Positions 33,099-45,769 of a stretch of DNA of 64,000 nt are shown piece after piece. Source of the DNA: Irpex lacteus (taxonomy: Eukaryota; Basidiomycota; Agaricomycetes; Polyporales; Irpicaceae); assembly GCA_001986395.2 (NCBI GenBank), contig MQVO02000007.1, positions 1 through 64,000 on the forward strand. Direction: 5' to 3'. The notes beneath the pieces were generated by a model. That model was not told the DNA's origin and searched no databases. It was given only the letters and a program-made list of their open reading frames with translations. The position numbers and the translations under genes are program-made. Positions within the stretch are counted from its first letter, which is position 1, and each line of letters begins with the position of its first letter.

Positions 33099-33612
33099 CT
33101 TGTGAAAGTGAGGCCATCAAGTGGCAGGAAACGATTCCTGAGTTTTGATAAATTTGTGACCATAGTAAAACAATCAAACAAAGACCTCATTATATAATAC
33201 TATAAGAAGCGTAGAAGCAATAGCTTTGTAAAATAGTTCAAATTCCAAGCGGCAAGCATCAAAACTGTTTCATTAGAAGGTGGTTTAAATCAATTATATT
33301 TTCACTCAGACAAAGTATATATGCATATTCAAGCACTATGTTCGTTCTTTGCCAAAGCTGCAACATTACTATACTGCACAAATTACATTTAACTCTGCAA
33401 AAATTTGAAAGAAGAATGAAAGAAATTGAGTATCTTTGGTGTATCTCAAGTGGTCAGATTATGAATCACTTGAGTAATGAAAAATGATAGTTTGAATTTG
33501 AAATTGTGAGCCAAAACGGGGTCCAAAACTATATATATTGATTTTATGTTTTCATATGTTATCATATGTTTAGGACATGTGATTTTTCCAAAAAAGGAGA
33601 AACAAACATATA
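33099..33612 (-). mobile_element. Helentron-like element, family 2, 3' fragment
   Basis: 3' end (left) ...CACAAG before T, with hairpin GCCACTTGATGGC and subterminal ACTCAGGAATCGT. Similarity to 52610-54408 stops at 33612, where another copy inserts. It contains one frame-preserved copy of a short CQSCN-type open frame (about 33340-33487). Confidence 0.8.
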
Positions 33613-35425
33613 TTGCGATTCCTGAGTGAAACGAAAGAGAATCATTTCAATCCAGGATGCTGCATTTACGGTGCTTGTCCGTGACGAGTTTCGTTGGCAA
33701 ACTGTGGGAATCTTGCTTGTTACTGTTTTTATGATAGTAACAACTACTTGTATGCGGGCGCTTTGACAGTGGAAGTATATATTCATCTTTTACTACACTA
33801 TCTCCTTCAATAAATATATGGAATGTATATATCAATAGATAGCTAGAAACAAGAGCTTTCATTCTATGTCACTATCATAAAGTTTGGACAAGAACTGAAG
33901 GAAATATGAGCTGGATGGCATGAGATAACGACCAGCATATTCATACTCAGACAAACTCCGCAGTCAGGCGCTTCAGCATGGCAACAAGTGAACGCACAAG
34001 ATTTGAGTTCAAAAGATCACAAGTTCAATTCCTCCTTTAGCCTTTTTCAATGTCTTGTGTAATTCAGATCACATGATGTTCAGAAAGACGGTAGAGCTGC
34101 GATAAATGGTCATTTATTATATTCATGACTCTACAATTGTTTAATATTGTACGTGAAGTTAACATTGAATATAATCTTCCTTCTCCCAATAAAGACAAGT
34201 TTGATACTTTTTACATTATATATCTTGGCTGGTACATATAATGAAAAGACGGTAATCTATAATAGCTCCTAGTTGACATCAAAATCATGCAGATTGAGTT
34301 AAAATTGTATAAATACTAGATAAACTGTATAAAATGATAATTCAATACAGTAACATTGGTGCAGGGCAATCATTGATGAATTTATAGTTATGAAAAAGGT
34401 CTCAGAACATGTTAGCAATTATATTGTGATTTTATATGATTTTTACAGAGTGAAACAGGCCAACTGTGAAATAAATGACAAAACGACCAAATAGTATTAA
34501 ATCCTGTGACCTTCACGTGTTCACCTAAGCATGATTACACTTTTGCATAGTTAGGCGCCAGCAGGACAGTGCCTAACTATGTAAAAGTGTAATCACCATT
34601 ACATGAGCAAGAAAGTATGTTTCTAGAGGCATATGAGCCAGAAAGCATGTTTTTGAGAGGTATATGCGTGTTTTATTGTCTTACACTATGTTATAAAGCT
34701 GGTATATGTGAACATAGATCAATATACACATAGTGCCATCATAACATAGCCCAAAATGGTAGTCAATGGTGTTACTGGGCCTTTGATTTGAGTCAAAGTT
34801 CTAAAAGTGGCCGTATCATGACAATGATAGTTTCTAGCCCATTATAATGTTTAAAAAAGCAATAGTATGAACTAAGCACATGTTTGGGCGCTTATATATG
34901 TTTGTTTTTTCTTTTTTTAGAAAAATCACATGTTCTAAACATGTGATAACATATGAAAATATACAAAAACATATGAAAACATAAGATCAATATATATAGT
35001 TTTGCATACCATTTTGGCTTACAATTTCAAATTCAAACTGTCATTTTTAATTACTCGAGTGATCCATAATCTGACCACTGGAGATACACAAAAGATCTTC
35101 AATTTCTTTCATTCTTCTTTTAAGTTTTTGCAGAGTTAAATCTAATTTGTGCAGTATAATAATGTTGCAGCTTTGGCAAAGAACTGGCATAGTGCTTGAA
35201 TATGCATATATACTTTGTCGAGTGAAAATACGTCTGATTCAAATCATCTTTTGGTGAAACAGTTTAGATGCTTGCTGCTTGGAGTTTGAACTATTTTACA
35301 AAGTTATTGCTTCTACACTCCTTGTAGTATTATATAAGGTCTATATTTGATTGTTTTACTATGGTTTCAAATTTATCAAAACTCAGGAATCGTTTCCTGC
35401 CACTTGATGGCCTCACTCTCACAAG
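33613..35425 (+). mobile_element. Helentron-like element, family 2, full length (1.81 kb)
   Basis: 5' end TTGCGATTCCTGAG and 3' end ACTCAGGAATCGT, hairpin GCCACTTGATGGC, CTCTCACAAG. It contains a central palindrome with 26-bp arms (34533-34594), a tRNA-like B-box (34021-34032) and GGGCGCTT motifs. The first 900 bp or so appear identical to 54408-53500, whereas the 3' half differs, a mosaic pattern. Confidence 0.85.
34533..34594. repeat. Long inverted repeat (family 2)
   Basis: Arms of about 26 bp beginning GATTACACTTTTGCATAG and ending CTATGTAAAAGTGTAATC flank a 10-bp centre. The core is again GGCGCC/GTGCC. Confidence 0.92.
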
Positions 35426-35469
35426 TATGAGTCAGAAAGCATGTTTTTGAGAGGTATATACATGTTTTA
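35426..35469 (+). mobile_element. Family 2 Helentron-like fragment, left piece
   Basis: 44 bp matching the family 2 interior. It continues at 38041 on the other side of a family 1 insertion. Confidence 0.75.
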
Positions 35470-36921
35470 CTTGTGGTTAGCAAGGCTGGCAAGCGGCAGA
35501 TCACGATTCCTGAGGCTACTGAGATGTATTACAATATATATAATAAGTTATGATGATCACATGAGTTGTTATTTATCAAATAGACAGTTAGTAAAATTAT
35601 TTTGAAATAATACACACTTGATCTAAATAAAACATAATACGTTAACATTAGAAATTAGTCACATCACAAAATCATTTTTGTTGCTGTAGAAGATATTTGA
35701 TTCGACAAAGTAATATCACGAACAGAATAAAGCTCAACTCATTCTTATGTCATGATGTGATACAAAGCAAAGTTCACAAATTATTCAATCTGTACAACAG
35801 AACTAATATTTTCTCTATACCCGAGAAGATATTGAAATTTTTAGATCATATTCAGAACCCTAGTTAAAATACAATCCCAGCAAGGCATGTATTAATTCTG
35901 ACATTAAAATACATTGATGTCATGTTATGTTATTCAAAAGAAGCAATATGTAAAAATAAGTGCTCAAAAAGATTAAAAAATAAGAGAGTTGCCTTTTTAG
36001 GCAATTTAATAATGTCTATTAGTTATAATAATCATCAAAGCAACAGAAAACTATAAATATGGAGGTCTTTCTCATTTGCAGCAAGTCAAAGTTTGCTACT
36101 CTAGTTACGCAGTTAAGTAACTTTAATCAACATGTTGACACAATTATTATAGTATTTTATTCATCAAAGTTTTTGAATTTTGAAATTTGAGTAAGCAAAC
36201 TTTTCTTACTTTTGTTATTGCAGTAAGTAACTTTTCTTACCCCTGTAACGTCTCTCAAAACACTCCAGATATTAATGAAAGTGTTCAAACTTCTTACTTT
36301 TTGTGACATTTTCTTCATATCTTTTGAAATACTCAGCCTATCAAAATTCTGAGTTCTGATTCAGAATCCTGGGGAAAATGCGGTCCAGATGACATATATA
36401 TCCATTTTACATCAAAATATATTGATGTCATGTGATCTGCATCAAAAACGAATCAATTGTCAAAATAAGCGCCCACAAACGCAAGCAACATGCTGTGTTA
36501 CTCCTTTAGGCAATTTAGTAACACCTATCCAACCTACTCTTGATGTTCTCTGAACTGATGCAATTTTTCAATTTTTCAACTATCAGTAAGTATAAAGTTT
36601 GTTACTGTTGTTACTGAAGTAAGCAAACTTACTTACCGCTTTGTTACTCCTATTCATCTCATATATACTCATATTTACACAGTAAACACATCTACTTACC
36701 CATCAAGCACTTACCAATTATGTTATCAGATTCCTCTACTTACCGGCATACAACCTATACAAAGTATAGTAAGTAACTCTTACCCATCATTACACACTCT
36801 AATGAGCCTCCTAGCACTCATAGAAAGCCCCCCAACATCTATTTTCAAATATATTTTCATGTAGTTAAATATTTTTATATCATAGGTTATGGATGTGCTG
36901 ACACATTGCTAATGATGCCAT

Positions 36922-36961
36922 TTTGAAAACTGGCGCTGACCGGTCAGCGCCAGTTTCCAAA
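36922..36961. repeat. Central palindrome (family 1)
   Basis: TTTGAAAACTGGCGCTGACC followed directly by GGTCAGCGCCAGTTTCCAAA; one mismatch in 20-bp arms. Confidence 0.95.
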
Positions 36962-37029
36962 TTCTCGTGATATCCTCTTAGGTGGACCGGGCTCTATTTG
37001 TGCATGTTTACTGTGTTTCAAATATGGAA

Positions 37030-37070
37030 ATCCAAAGGTCACCGGTTCCAATCCTGTAGGTGCCACTTTT
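37030..37070 (+). other. tRNA-like 3' half with B box
   Basis: GGTTCCAATCC (37044-37054) matches the Pol III B-box pattern and is followed by TGTAGGTGCCA and then a T run. No matching 5' half or A box is convincing, so this is a tRNA relic, not a gene. The same module occurs at 42417-42427 and, inverted, at 46771-46781. Confidence 0.5.
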
Positions 37071-38040
37071 GCATCTTTCTTTCAAGGCTGAAAGTGCATC
37101 AATAAAATTCGGAAAAATCAGAATATATTACGTCATACCATCTGATATATCATGATGCTTGTGCATTACATTTATAAACACATGAATAGGTAAAAACTTT
37201 GAATCATGCACACATTTGGTTAGGAGGAAAAGAGAAAAAAATCATATCTTGTTTTCTACCAAACATATCATCACAATTTCTCTCCCAGCTCGTCAATATA
37301 CTCTATAGGGCCAGGATTCATGGCTCTGATCATTGTAATCAAAGTCTATTACTTGTTCTAGACTGGTTTGGTCGTATTTTTAGTTTCTCTCTGTGTACTT
37401 GTATCAAACTGTAGTCTAACCAGGACTGTTCTATTGACCTCATCAATTTCTGGCCACCTACATACCTGCTGACATGTTGATAGCATTAAATATAGCCAGT
37501 GGGCTAATTTTGAATTTATATGTCATTCTCATCTTTTAAGGAATCATGTTAGGAATCATGCCAGGAATCATGCCATGCATCATGCCACACATGACACCAT
37601 GTTAGATACTATGTCTTATAGTATGGGCTTACTTCAAATACATGTACAGTGTGTAATACTACGTGCTTGAGATGCTTACAAAGTGCCTATAACACTTTGA
37701 AGCGGAGTTTGAAATCTCAGGTCGTCATCCAAAGCCATCCAGCTCATAACTTCCTCAAATCTCCACCTTTTGATATGAAAGTTGGATCATTTGAAAGGTC
37801 TTCTCAAGAGCTATAATCTGATGTAGTTTTTGTACAGGTTGATTATGTGATGGCCCCTGTAAAAATCGAAATCTGTTTGACATCAAAAAAGCGCCCAACT
37901 ACAAGCAAATGCTAATGAATTTGTTACCCACTGTATTGGCAGAATTAGACGCTGAGGAGCCACTCGCGTTACATGTCGCAGTTGTCCAAAGTGCTAGGTC
38001 GCACTGGAACGATTCTTCTTCGTACCTCAGGAATCGTGAA

Positions 38041-38784
38041 TTGTCCTACACTATGTTATAAAGCTTGTATATGTGAACATAGATCAATATACACATAGTG
38101 TCATCATAACATAGCCCAAAATAGTAGTCAATGGTGTTACTAGGACTTTGATTTGAGTCAAAGTTCTAAAAGTGGCCGCATCATGAAAATGATAGTTTCT
38201 AGCCCATTATAATGTTTAACAAAGCAATAGTATGAACTAAGCATATGTTTGGGCGCTTATATATGTTTGTTTTTTCTTTTTTAGAAAAATCACATGTTCT
38301 AAACATATGATAACATATGAAAATATACAAAAACATATGAAAACATAAGATCAATATATATAGTTTTGCATACCATTTTGGCTTACAATTTCAAATTCAA
38401 ACTGTCATTTTTAATTACTCGAGTGATCCATAATCTGACCATTGGAGATACACAAAAGATCTTCAATTTCTTCTATTCTTCTTTCAAATTTTTGCAGAGT
38501 TAAATCTGATTTGTGCAGTACAGTAACATTGCAGCTTTGACAGAGAACTGGCATAGTGCTTGAATATACATATATACTTTGTTGAAAATACATCTGATTT
38601 AAATCACCTTTTGGTGAAACAGTTTAGATGCTTGCCGCTTGGAGTTTGAACTATTTACAAAGTTATTGCTTCTACACTCCTTGTAGTATTATATAAGGTC
38701 TATATTTGATTGTTTTACTATGGTTTCAAATTTATCAAAACTCAGGAATCGTTTCCTGCCACTTGATGGCCTCACTCCCACAAG
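38041..38784 (+). mobile_element. Helentron-like element, family 2, 3' part
   Basis: Continues 35426-35469 after the family 1 insertion and ends ACTCAGGAATCGT, hairpin GCCACTTGATGGC, CTCCCACAAG. Contains, on the minus strand, a 60-codon open frame (38411-38593) whose translation is identical to that at 52801-52983. Confidence 0.82.
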
Positions 38785-40839
38785 TAGGTCTGATCCTCTC
38801 AGCAATACCTTCTCAAGGAATTGCGGACACTCTGGATGATCAGGTTGCAAAAGGTAATTGGAGTTGGCTTGAACCTGTCACACCAAAGCTGCGCGCCGCT
38901 ACCGAGCTTGCACAAGATATCCGTAAACATGAGGGCCGCCATACCATGGGTATTACCAATGGGAAGCGTGACAACCATAACTCCATAGCGCTGCACCTCA
39001 TTGGATATCAGTTTTGTTCCTCGCCAAGCCCACAACCTGGCCCTTCTGGTTCTAATGCTAGTCCTTAATTTTTATTTTTATTCTATATCTTATTTTGCAA
39101 ATAAATGTTCTATACAACATGGTCTCCAATATTGTGCATGATAACTCCCAACCTCAGCAGCTAAGACTGCGACAAAACCTCTAAGCCCATTCACCATGTC
39201 TCTGCCATCAGACACATCAAATAGCCACGCAGCTGGGACATGCCAATGATCCCAGTGAGCCATCAACATTCAACATCAAGTGAGGAAAGTAGCAGTCCTT
39301 GAGTCAGGATTAGCTGTAAAGGTATTCCTATCATAACTTGTTTCTTGTCTCTTTGGAGTCAGATACTATCTTTGAACTGTGACAAGTACTTGGGGTAATT
39401 CTTACCACCAGCATGCTCCTGTTCTGGCCTGTTATATTCTTTTCTCTTACTCTGAACAAATGCAACAAAATGTCAGTGAGCTTAGAACATTAATAGGAGA
39501 GAAAATATCTTACTCTGCTGTGAGCGTTAAGAGTAGAGGTAGAGGAATAGAATCTTGCTGGAACAATGTCCCTTTCTAGCACTGTGCGCTTTGAGTCCTT
39601 GACAATAAATGGGAATACAATCAAATTGTGCCCAGCTATAATGCTACCCCAGTGAGCCACCAGACAATCTAGCTCTGCTCCAGTCATGGTGGAAGGATTC
39701 AACAGACTGGATTGTGAAAAACAGACTGGATTGTGGAAACATCTGCTGTGATAGGTAGCTTGCAGGATCTTTTGCAATCCTTTCATATGGGACCAGATCC
39801 TCTCCAGATTGTGCCCATGCTATCATATCATATTAGTGGTGCATCTCCATTATATCATGTAAAACACTTACCCCAAGCCTTTGTGAAATAAGTATGGACA
39901 AGCTCCTGTTTGTCCTTCTCACTAAAGTCTGATGAGAATTCTATGTGTACATGAGGGATGCCTCCACCATTACAGAGTATGTGTCATGTACTGCTTGAGT
40001 TGTCTGGCTGTTGTCTATAGATCAAGTAACTTTCCCGAGTCACAAATTCGACCTCATCTATAACTGCAGACATATATATCAGAAAGGAATGAATAGAGTG
40101 TAACAGGTGCATTTACCTGCCATCTTGTTACAGTGCTCTTTCAATTCATCAAGAACATGTTGGTGTTCATCGGGTCTCTTGGTAAAAAGTATTTCCCCAG
40201 GTGCCCGCCTTTCTACACTATATATCACAACTTAGATCACAATCTGCTTTTATTATGAACAAACTTACACTTGATTCTCAGAGTTCTTGGTACCAACTAC
40301 CACAACAGCATGTGCCCCATATTTCTTGCTCAGTTTGGCACAAAACTGTAGTACCTCAGCCTGAATAGCTTGTGTGTGCCACTCACTGCTGCTCTGCTCC
40401 TCCTGCTCCTCCTGCTCCTGCTCTTGCTCTTGTCCCTCTTCCTTCTGTCCCTCTTCCTCCTCCCACTCTTCCTCACTAGTCTTACCTCGGTTATTATTGA
40501 ACCAGTGACGTATTTTCTGTGATGTCTTGCAATTGGTAAGCTGTCCCTTTTGAATTGGTTCACCCACACTTACTTTTTCCAATACATGGTCCTTGTATTT
40601 TTGAAGTACTTCCTTTGCTTCAGAATCTGTGCGACTTTTGAAAAGTTTCAGTGTTGTCTTGATAAACTTAGTTTTGTTACTAGTCTTTGTCCATCCTGGC
40701 AGCTGTTTTGTCAATATTGGGGTGAAAGTGGAGGACTAAGGTGGAGAGATGGCAGTGAATGAGTGTTGGTTGCTTTGAAAGTGAGCTTGTTAAAGAGTTG
40801 AAGAAGGAAGTTGTAAGACATAAAATACACCAAAGACCA
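38785..40839 (-). other. Unknown multi-intron gene, truncated, between two element 3' ends
   Basis: Minus-strand gene running from about 40735 (after an acceptor TTAG, N-terminus lost to a Helentron-like insertion) to about 39120. Blocks are joined by short GT-AG introns. The first exon encodes a basic region with KTSQKIRHWFNNNRG, a Glu/Gln-rich stretch, then EVLQFCAKLSKKYGAHAVVVVGT. Later exons include KEHCNKM, HVHIEFSSDFSEKDKQELV, and AHWGSIIAGHNLIVFPFIVKD with SSTSTLNAHS. It resembles uncharacterised agaricomycete proteins, but I cannot name a function. One frame break (near 39990) may be an unrecognised intron. A plus-strand open stretch (38790-39068) overlaps nothing recognisable. Confidence 0.5.
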
Positions 40840-43419
40840 CTTGTGGTTAGCAAGGCCGGCAAGCGGCAGATCACGATTCCTGAGGCTACTGAGATGTACC
40901 AATATACATAATAAGTTATGATGATCATATGAGTTGTTATTTATTGAAAGGACATTTAATAACACTATTTTAAAATAATACACACTTGATCTAAATAAAA
41001 ATGTAATACATTAACATTAGAAATTAGTCACACTAAAAATCATTTTTTGTTGCTGGGGAAGGCATTTTATTTGACAAAGCAATATTTTGAATGAAACAAA
41101 GTTCAACTCATATTTATGTTACTTTGTGATACAAAGCAAAGTTCAAAGATTATTCAATCTGTACAATAGCACTAATAATTTCTCTATATTTTTTGAATCA
41201 CAGAAGACATTGAAATTCTGAGATTGTATTCAGAATCCCAGTTAAAATACAATCCCGGCAAGGTCACTATTAACTTTGCCATAGAAATACATTGATGTTA
41301 TGTTATGTTATTCAAAAGATGCAAAATGTGAAAATGAGCACTAAAAAAAAATGAGAAAATTACCTTTTTAGGCAATTTAGTAATGTCTATCAGTTATAAC
41401 AATCATTGAAGCAGTAGAAAACTATAAATGTGAAAGTGTTTTTTATTTCCAGCAAGTGAAAGTTTGTTACTCTAGTTACACAATTAAATCACTTTAATCA
41501 ATACGTTGACACAATTATTACAGTGTTTTATTTATTAAAGTTTTTGAATTTTGAAATTTGAGTAAAGCAAACTTTTCTTACTTTTTTTTATTGCAGTAAG
41601 TAACATATATTACCACTGTAACAGCTTTTAAAACACTCCAGATATTACTGAAAGCATTCAAACTTTCAACTTTTGTGAGTACTTCCTCGATATCTTTTGA
41701 AATACTCAGCCTATCAAAATTCTGAGTTCTGATTCAGAATCCTGGGGAAAATGCGGTCCAGATGACATATATATCCATTTTACATCAAAATATATTGATG
41801 TCATGTGATCTGCATCAAAAACGAATCAATTGTCAAAATAAGCGCCCACAAACGCAAGCAACATGCTGTGTTACTCCTTTAGGCAATTTAGTAACACCTA
41901 TCCAACCTACTCTTGATGTTCTCTGAACTGATGCAATTTTTCAATTTTTCAACTATCAGTAAGTATAAAGTTTGTTACTGTTGTTACTGAAGTAAGCAAA
42001 CTTACTTACCGCTTTGTTACTCCTATTCATCTCATATATACTCATATTTACACAGTAAACACATCTACTTACCCATCAAGCACTTACCAATTATGTTATC
42101 AGATTCCTCTACTTACCGGCATACAACCTATACAAAGTATAGTAAGTAACTCTTACCCATCATTACACACTCTAATGAGCCTCCTAGCACTCATAGAAAG
42201 CCCCCCAACATCTATTTTCAAATATATTTTCATGTAGTTAAATATTTTTATATCATAGGTTATGGATGTGCTGACACATTGCTAATGATGCCATTTTGAA
42301 AACTGGCGCTGACCGGTCAGCGCCAGTTTCCAAATTCTCGTGATATCCTCTTAGGTGGACCGGGCTCTATTTGTGCATGTTTACTGTGTTTCAAATATGG
42401 AAATCCAAAGGTCACCGGTTCCAATCCTGTAGGTGCCACTTTTGCATCTTTCTTTCAAGGCTGAAAGTGGATCAATAAAATTCGGAAAAATCCTAATATA
42501 TTATTTCATGCCCTCTGATATACTATGATGCTCATGAGTTACATATATAAAGGCATAAATAGTGACCAACCTCGAATTATACACATATTTGGTCAGGAGT
42601 AAGAGGGGAAAAAGTCATATCTTGTTTGCTACCAAACATATCATTACAATTTCTTTTCCAGCTTATTGGTACACTCCATAGGGCCAGGATATATGGCTCT
42701 GATCATTGTGATTAAAGCCTATTACTTGTTCTAAACTGGTTCAGTCATATTTCCAGTTTCTCTCTGTGTACTTGTATTGTATTAAACCGTAGTTTAACTA
42801 GAACTATTCTATTGATCTCATCAATTCTTGACCACCTACATACCTGCTGACATGTTTAGGGCATTAAGTATATAGCCAGTGGGCTAATTTTGAATTCATA
42901 TGTCATCCTCGTCTTTCAAGGAATCATGCCAGGAATCATGTCAGGAATCATGTCATGTATCATGCCACGCATGACACCATGTCCAACACTATGTCTTATA
43001 GTATGGGCTTACTTCAAATACATGTACAGTATGTGATACTACGTGCTTGAGATGCTTACAAAGTGCCCATAACACTTTGAAGCGGAGTTTGAAATCTCAG
43101 GTCGTCATCTAAAGCCATTCGGCTCATAACTTCCTCAAATCTCCACCTTTTGATATGAAAGTTGGGTCATTTGAAAGGTCTTCTCAAGGGCTATAATCTG
43201 ATATAGTTTTTGTGCAGGTGGATTGTGTGATGGCCCCTGTAAAAATCGAAATCTGTTTGACATCAAAAAAGCGCCCAACTACAAGCAAATACTAATGAAT
43301 TTGTTACCCACTGTATTGGCAGAATTAGACATTGAGGGACCACTCATGTTACATCTTGCAGTTGTCCAAAGTGCTAGGTCGCACTGGAACGATTCTTCTT
43401 CGTACCTCAGGAATTGTGA
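40840..43419 (-). mobile_element. Helentron-like element, family 1, full length (2.58 kb)
   Basis: 5' end TCACAATTCCTGAGG at 43419; 3' end at 40840 with CCTCAGGAATCGTGA, hairpin GCCGCTTGCCGGC and CTAACCACAAG. Iterons 42918-42975, palindrome 42295-42334, B-box 42417-42427, AAGCGCCC near 41841 and 43270. An 803-bp internal tract is nearly identical to 36317-37119, while flanking parts show frequent substitutions and indels. Confidence 0.87.
42295..42334. repeat. Central palindrome (family 1)
   Basis: Same sequence as 36922-36961. Confidence 0.95.
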
Positions 43420-43515
43420 ACAGTCAGTGGAATAGCACAGATGGGTTTTTGACTGAGGGGTTTCATTTGGGCCTTGAACTTAATAGACGACATATTGAGT
43501 AATGTTCACAAGAGA
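43420..43515. other. Short spacer between two elements
   Basis: 96 bp with no recognisable feature; likely original target DNA. Confidence 0.4.
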
Positions 43516-44947
43516 CTTGTGGGGAGCAGGCTAGCAAGCGGCAGGATACAATTCCTGAAACTCATTATGTGAAACTATAGCTTGTTGTGAGTAAGTCAGC
43601 AAGCGGCAAAAATACAATTTTGAGTATTGAATCAGTTCTATATTTTTAAATGCAATAAGATAAATTTTAGTATTTATAATACTTATATAAACACTAGAAT
43701 TGACTCTGCAAGATTCAAATATCTAGTGGTACATTTCTATCTGTTATTGATTAAACTTGAAACTAAATATAAGAGTAATTCATGTTCTAAATTCTCAACA
43801 AGTTGCATTTTGTTAACATGCTTATTGTCCAAGTAGGTGATACTACTTATCTTCATTACAACCTCATGCTTATCTTTGTTAAATACTCTATCTTACTATA
43901 TATATAAATTAAAGTTACAAGCATCATTATAAGTTCCATTTTTAGTAAATTATATTTTGTTTTATCATGTACTTGAGTAACAAATATACAGTGAGGCAAT
44001 ACTTTCAAATTTACTTGACTTACTATTTAAGCACATGTCTGAGACTATTTTTTAATAAGCTTATATTAACTATACACAAAAAGCATTCATTAATGTTAAG
44101 AATCTTGCAATAAAGTCTAATATGATTTGAGCTATGTTTGAGCTGTTGCAAGCATAATAAGACTAAAGCATAGATAGATGCCTCAAACATTGTTTACAAA
44201 TCAGCCTGATTTGTATTACATTATTTGTAAGGTGCCAAATTCAAATGCTACCCAAGGAAAATTCTTTTCAGATCAAATGATACTTGTTTTAATTCAGAAA
44301 AATAGTCAGAAAATCAAAATGCACTGAAGACCACTGATCAACAATTCAATATACACTAGTTCATTAGATTGTATAGCACTTAGGTGATTGTCAATAAGTT
44401 TTTCAGTTATATTTTGAAATATTTCATATATTACCATATTTAGATATTGTTTGATTGATATCAAATTTCACTCAAGCATACTTCTAATGCTCTAGATTGC
44501 TATGCTCAAATCTTGTATGAATCCATACAAGGATTCAAGAGATATCTGATCATCTATGCTAGATCTGGTCAGATCTAACATTGATTGTCATTTTATGCAC
44601 GATCTAGCCATCATTATGACATAATTTTTATAGATTCATGATCCCATAAGTTTATAGATCATATCTAAATAAAGTGGTCATTAGCCAATCAGAGGCCACC
44701 ATCAATTTGATCTTCCATTACAATGGTGCAAATGATTATGTAAGCGCTCAAATAAGCATCCATGATTAGTATTTGATTGCATTCCCTATTATAGTAGGTA
44801 GCTGGCTCTTTTCATTCTATTACATCAGCAATTTTACGCATGTAGTTGGCTGAACAAGTCTTGGGCCAACCTGTTATGCAATTGTGTTTACGTAATAATC
44901 TTGGCTAAATTCTATCTCTGTCACCTTTGGGTGCTAGTTTGTGTTAG
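43516..44947 (-). mobile_element. Helentron-like element, family 4, 5' end missing
   Basis: 3' end at the left: subterminal TTTCAGGAATTGTA, a weak hairpin in GCCGCTTGCTAGCC, and CTCCCCACAAG before T. It is homologous to 56353-57786 up to about 44947 (shared block GCATTCCCTATTAT and others); the 5' terminus is absent. Confidence 0.75.
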
Positions 44948-45415
44948 ACCAGACACAAAGCTTTGGGATGCTCAACATCATGATGGCTCTTGAGTGCAAT
45001 AACAGAGACGTTTGACTATTTGCTGACCATATCTGTCCTATTTGCTTTGAGGTTCACATATGTTCCTTGCTTTAGTCTGCAACAGACCTGTTTCTCGACT
45101 CAGATGTACATCTTGACCTTAACTCTGTATAGTCAGTTTTTCTATCTTGTCGCTCTTTAGGTCTGGTTAATGATATTCAATAACAAGTATGAACCATTCT
45201 CTCTCAAAAAACCTGTTCGACCTTGGTTGTTGCTGCAGTGTTGATGCAAGAAAGTGCGTTCAGAGCACTGAAAGTAATTCAAAAAGCCTGACCTGTGTAT
45301 TCCTAATGCTGACATGATGTGTCACAACATTGAACCTTTAATAGCTTCGGGAAGCATACCAGTGCAAACACTTTGTTTTGCATGAGTTTCCTGTCCTATA
45401 CACCTGTAGATGTTA
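44948..45415. other. Unassigned sequence
   Basis: About 470 bp; no coding signal, repeat or known motif seen. Confidence 0.4.
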
Positions 45416-45769
45416 CTTGTGGTTAGCAAGGCCGGCAAGTAACAAATTACGATTCTTGAGGCTACTAAGATCTATTAATATATACAATAAGTTATGATAG
45501 TCATATGAGTTGTTATTTATTGAATGGAAGTTTAGTAATACTATTTTGAAATAATACACACTTGATCTAAATAAAAATGTAATCCATTAACATTAGAAAT
45601 TAGTCACACTATGAATTTATTCTTGTTACTGTAGAAGGTATTTGATTCAACAAAGCAATATTTTGAATAGAACAATGTTCAACTCATACTTATGTTACTT
45701 TGTGATACAAAGCAAAGTTCAAAGATTATTCAAGCCGTACAATAGCACTAATATTTTCTCTATATCTTT
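45416..45769 (-). mobile_element. Helentron-like element, family 1, 3' fragment
   Basis: Begins (3' end) CTTGTGGTTAGC and is cut at 45769 within TTTTCTCTATATCTTTT by the 5' end of another family 1 copy. Confidence 0.8.

Larger units (their letters stand above)
35470..38039 (-). mobile_element. Helentron-like element, family 1, full length (2.57 kb)
   Basis: Minus orientation: 5' end TCACGATTCCTGAGG at 38039; 3' end at 35470 with subterminal CCTCAGGAATCGTGA, hairpin GCCGCTTGCCAGC and CTAACCACAAG. It is inserted in a family 2 copy: flanks ATGTTTTA and TTGTCC are contiguous in the uninterrupted copies. It has an iteron array (37537-37590), a palindrome (36922-36961) and a tRNA-like 3' half (37030-37070). 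36317-37119 is identical except one base to 41690-42492. Confidence 0.87.

Noticed and set aside
35470..38039. Classing the AT-rich repeats as TIR MITEs because both ends contain ACGATTCCTGAG
   Set aside because: The 3' copy is subterminal, followed by a hairpin and a CACAAG end, and there is no target duplication, which fits Helentrons better.
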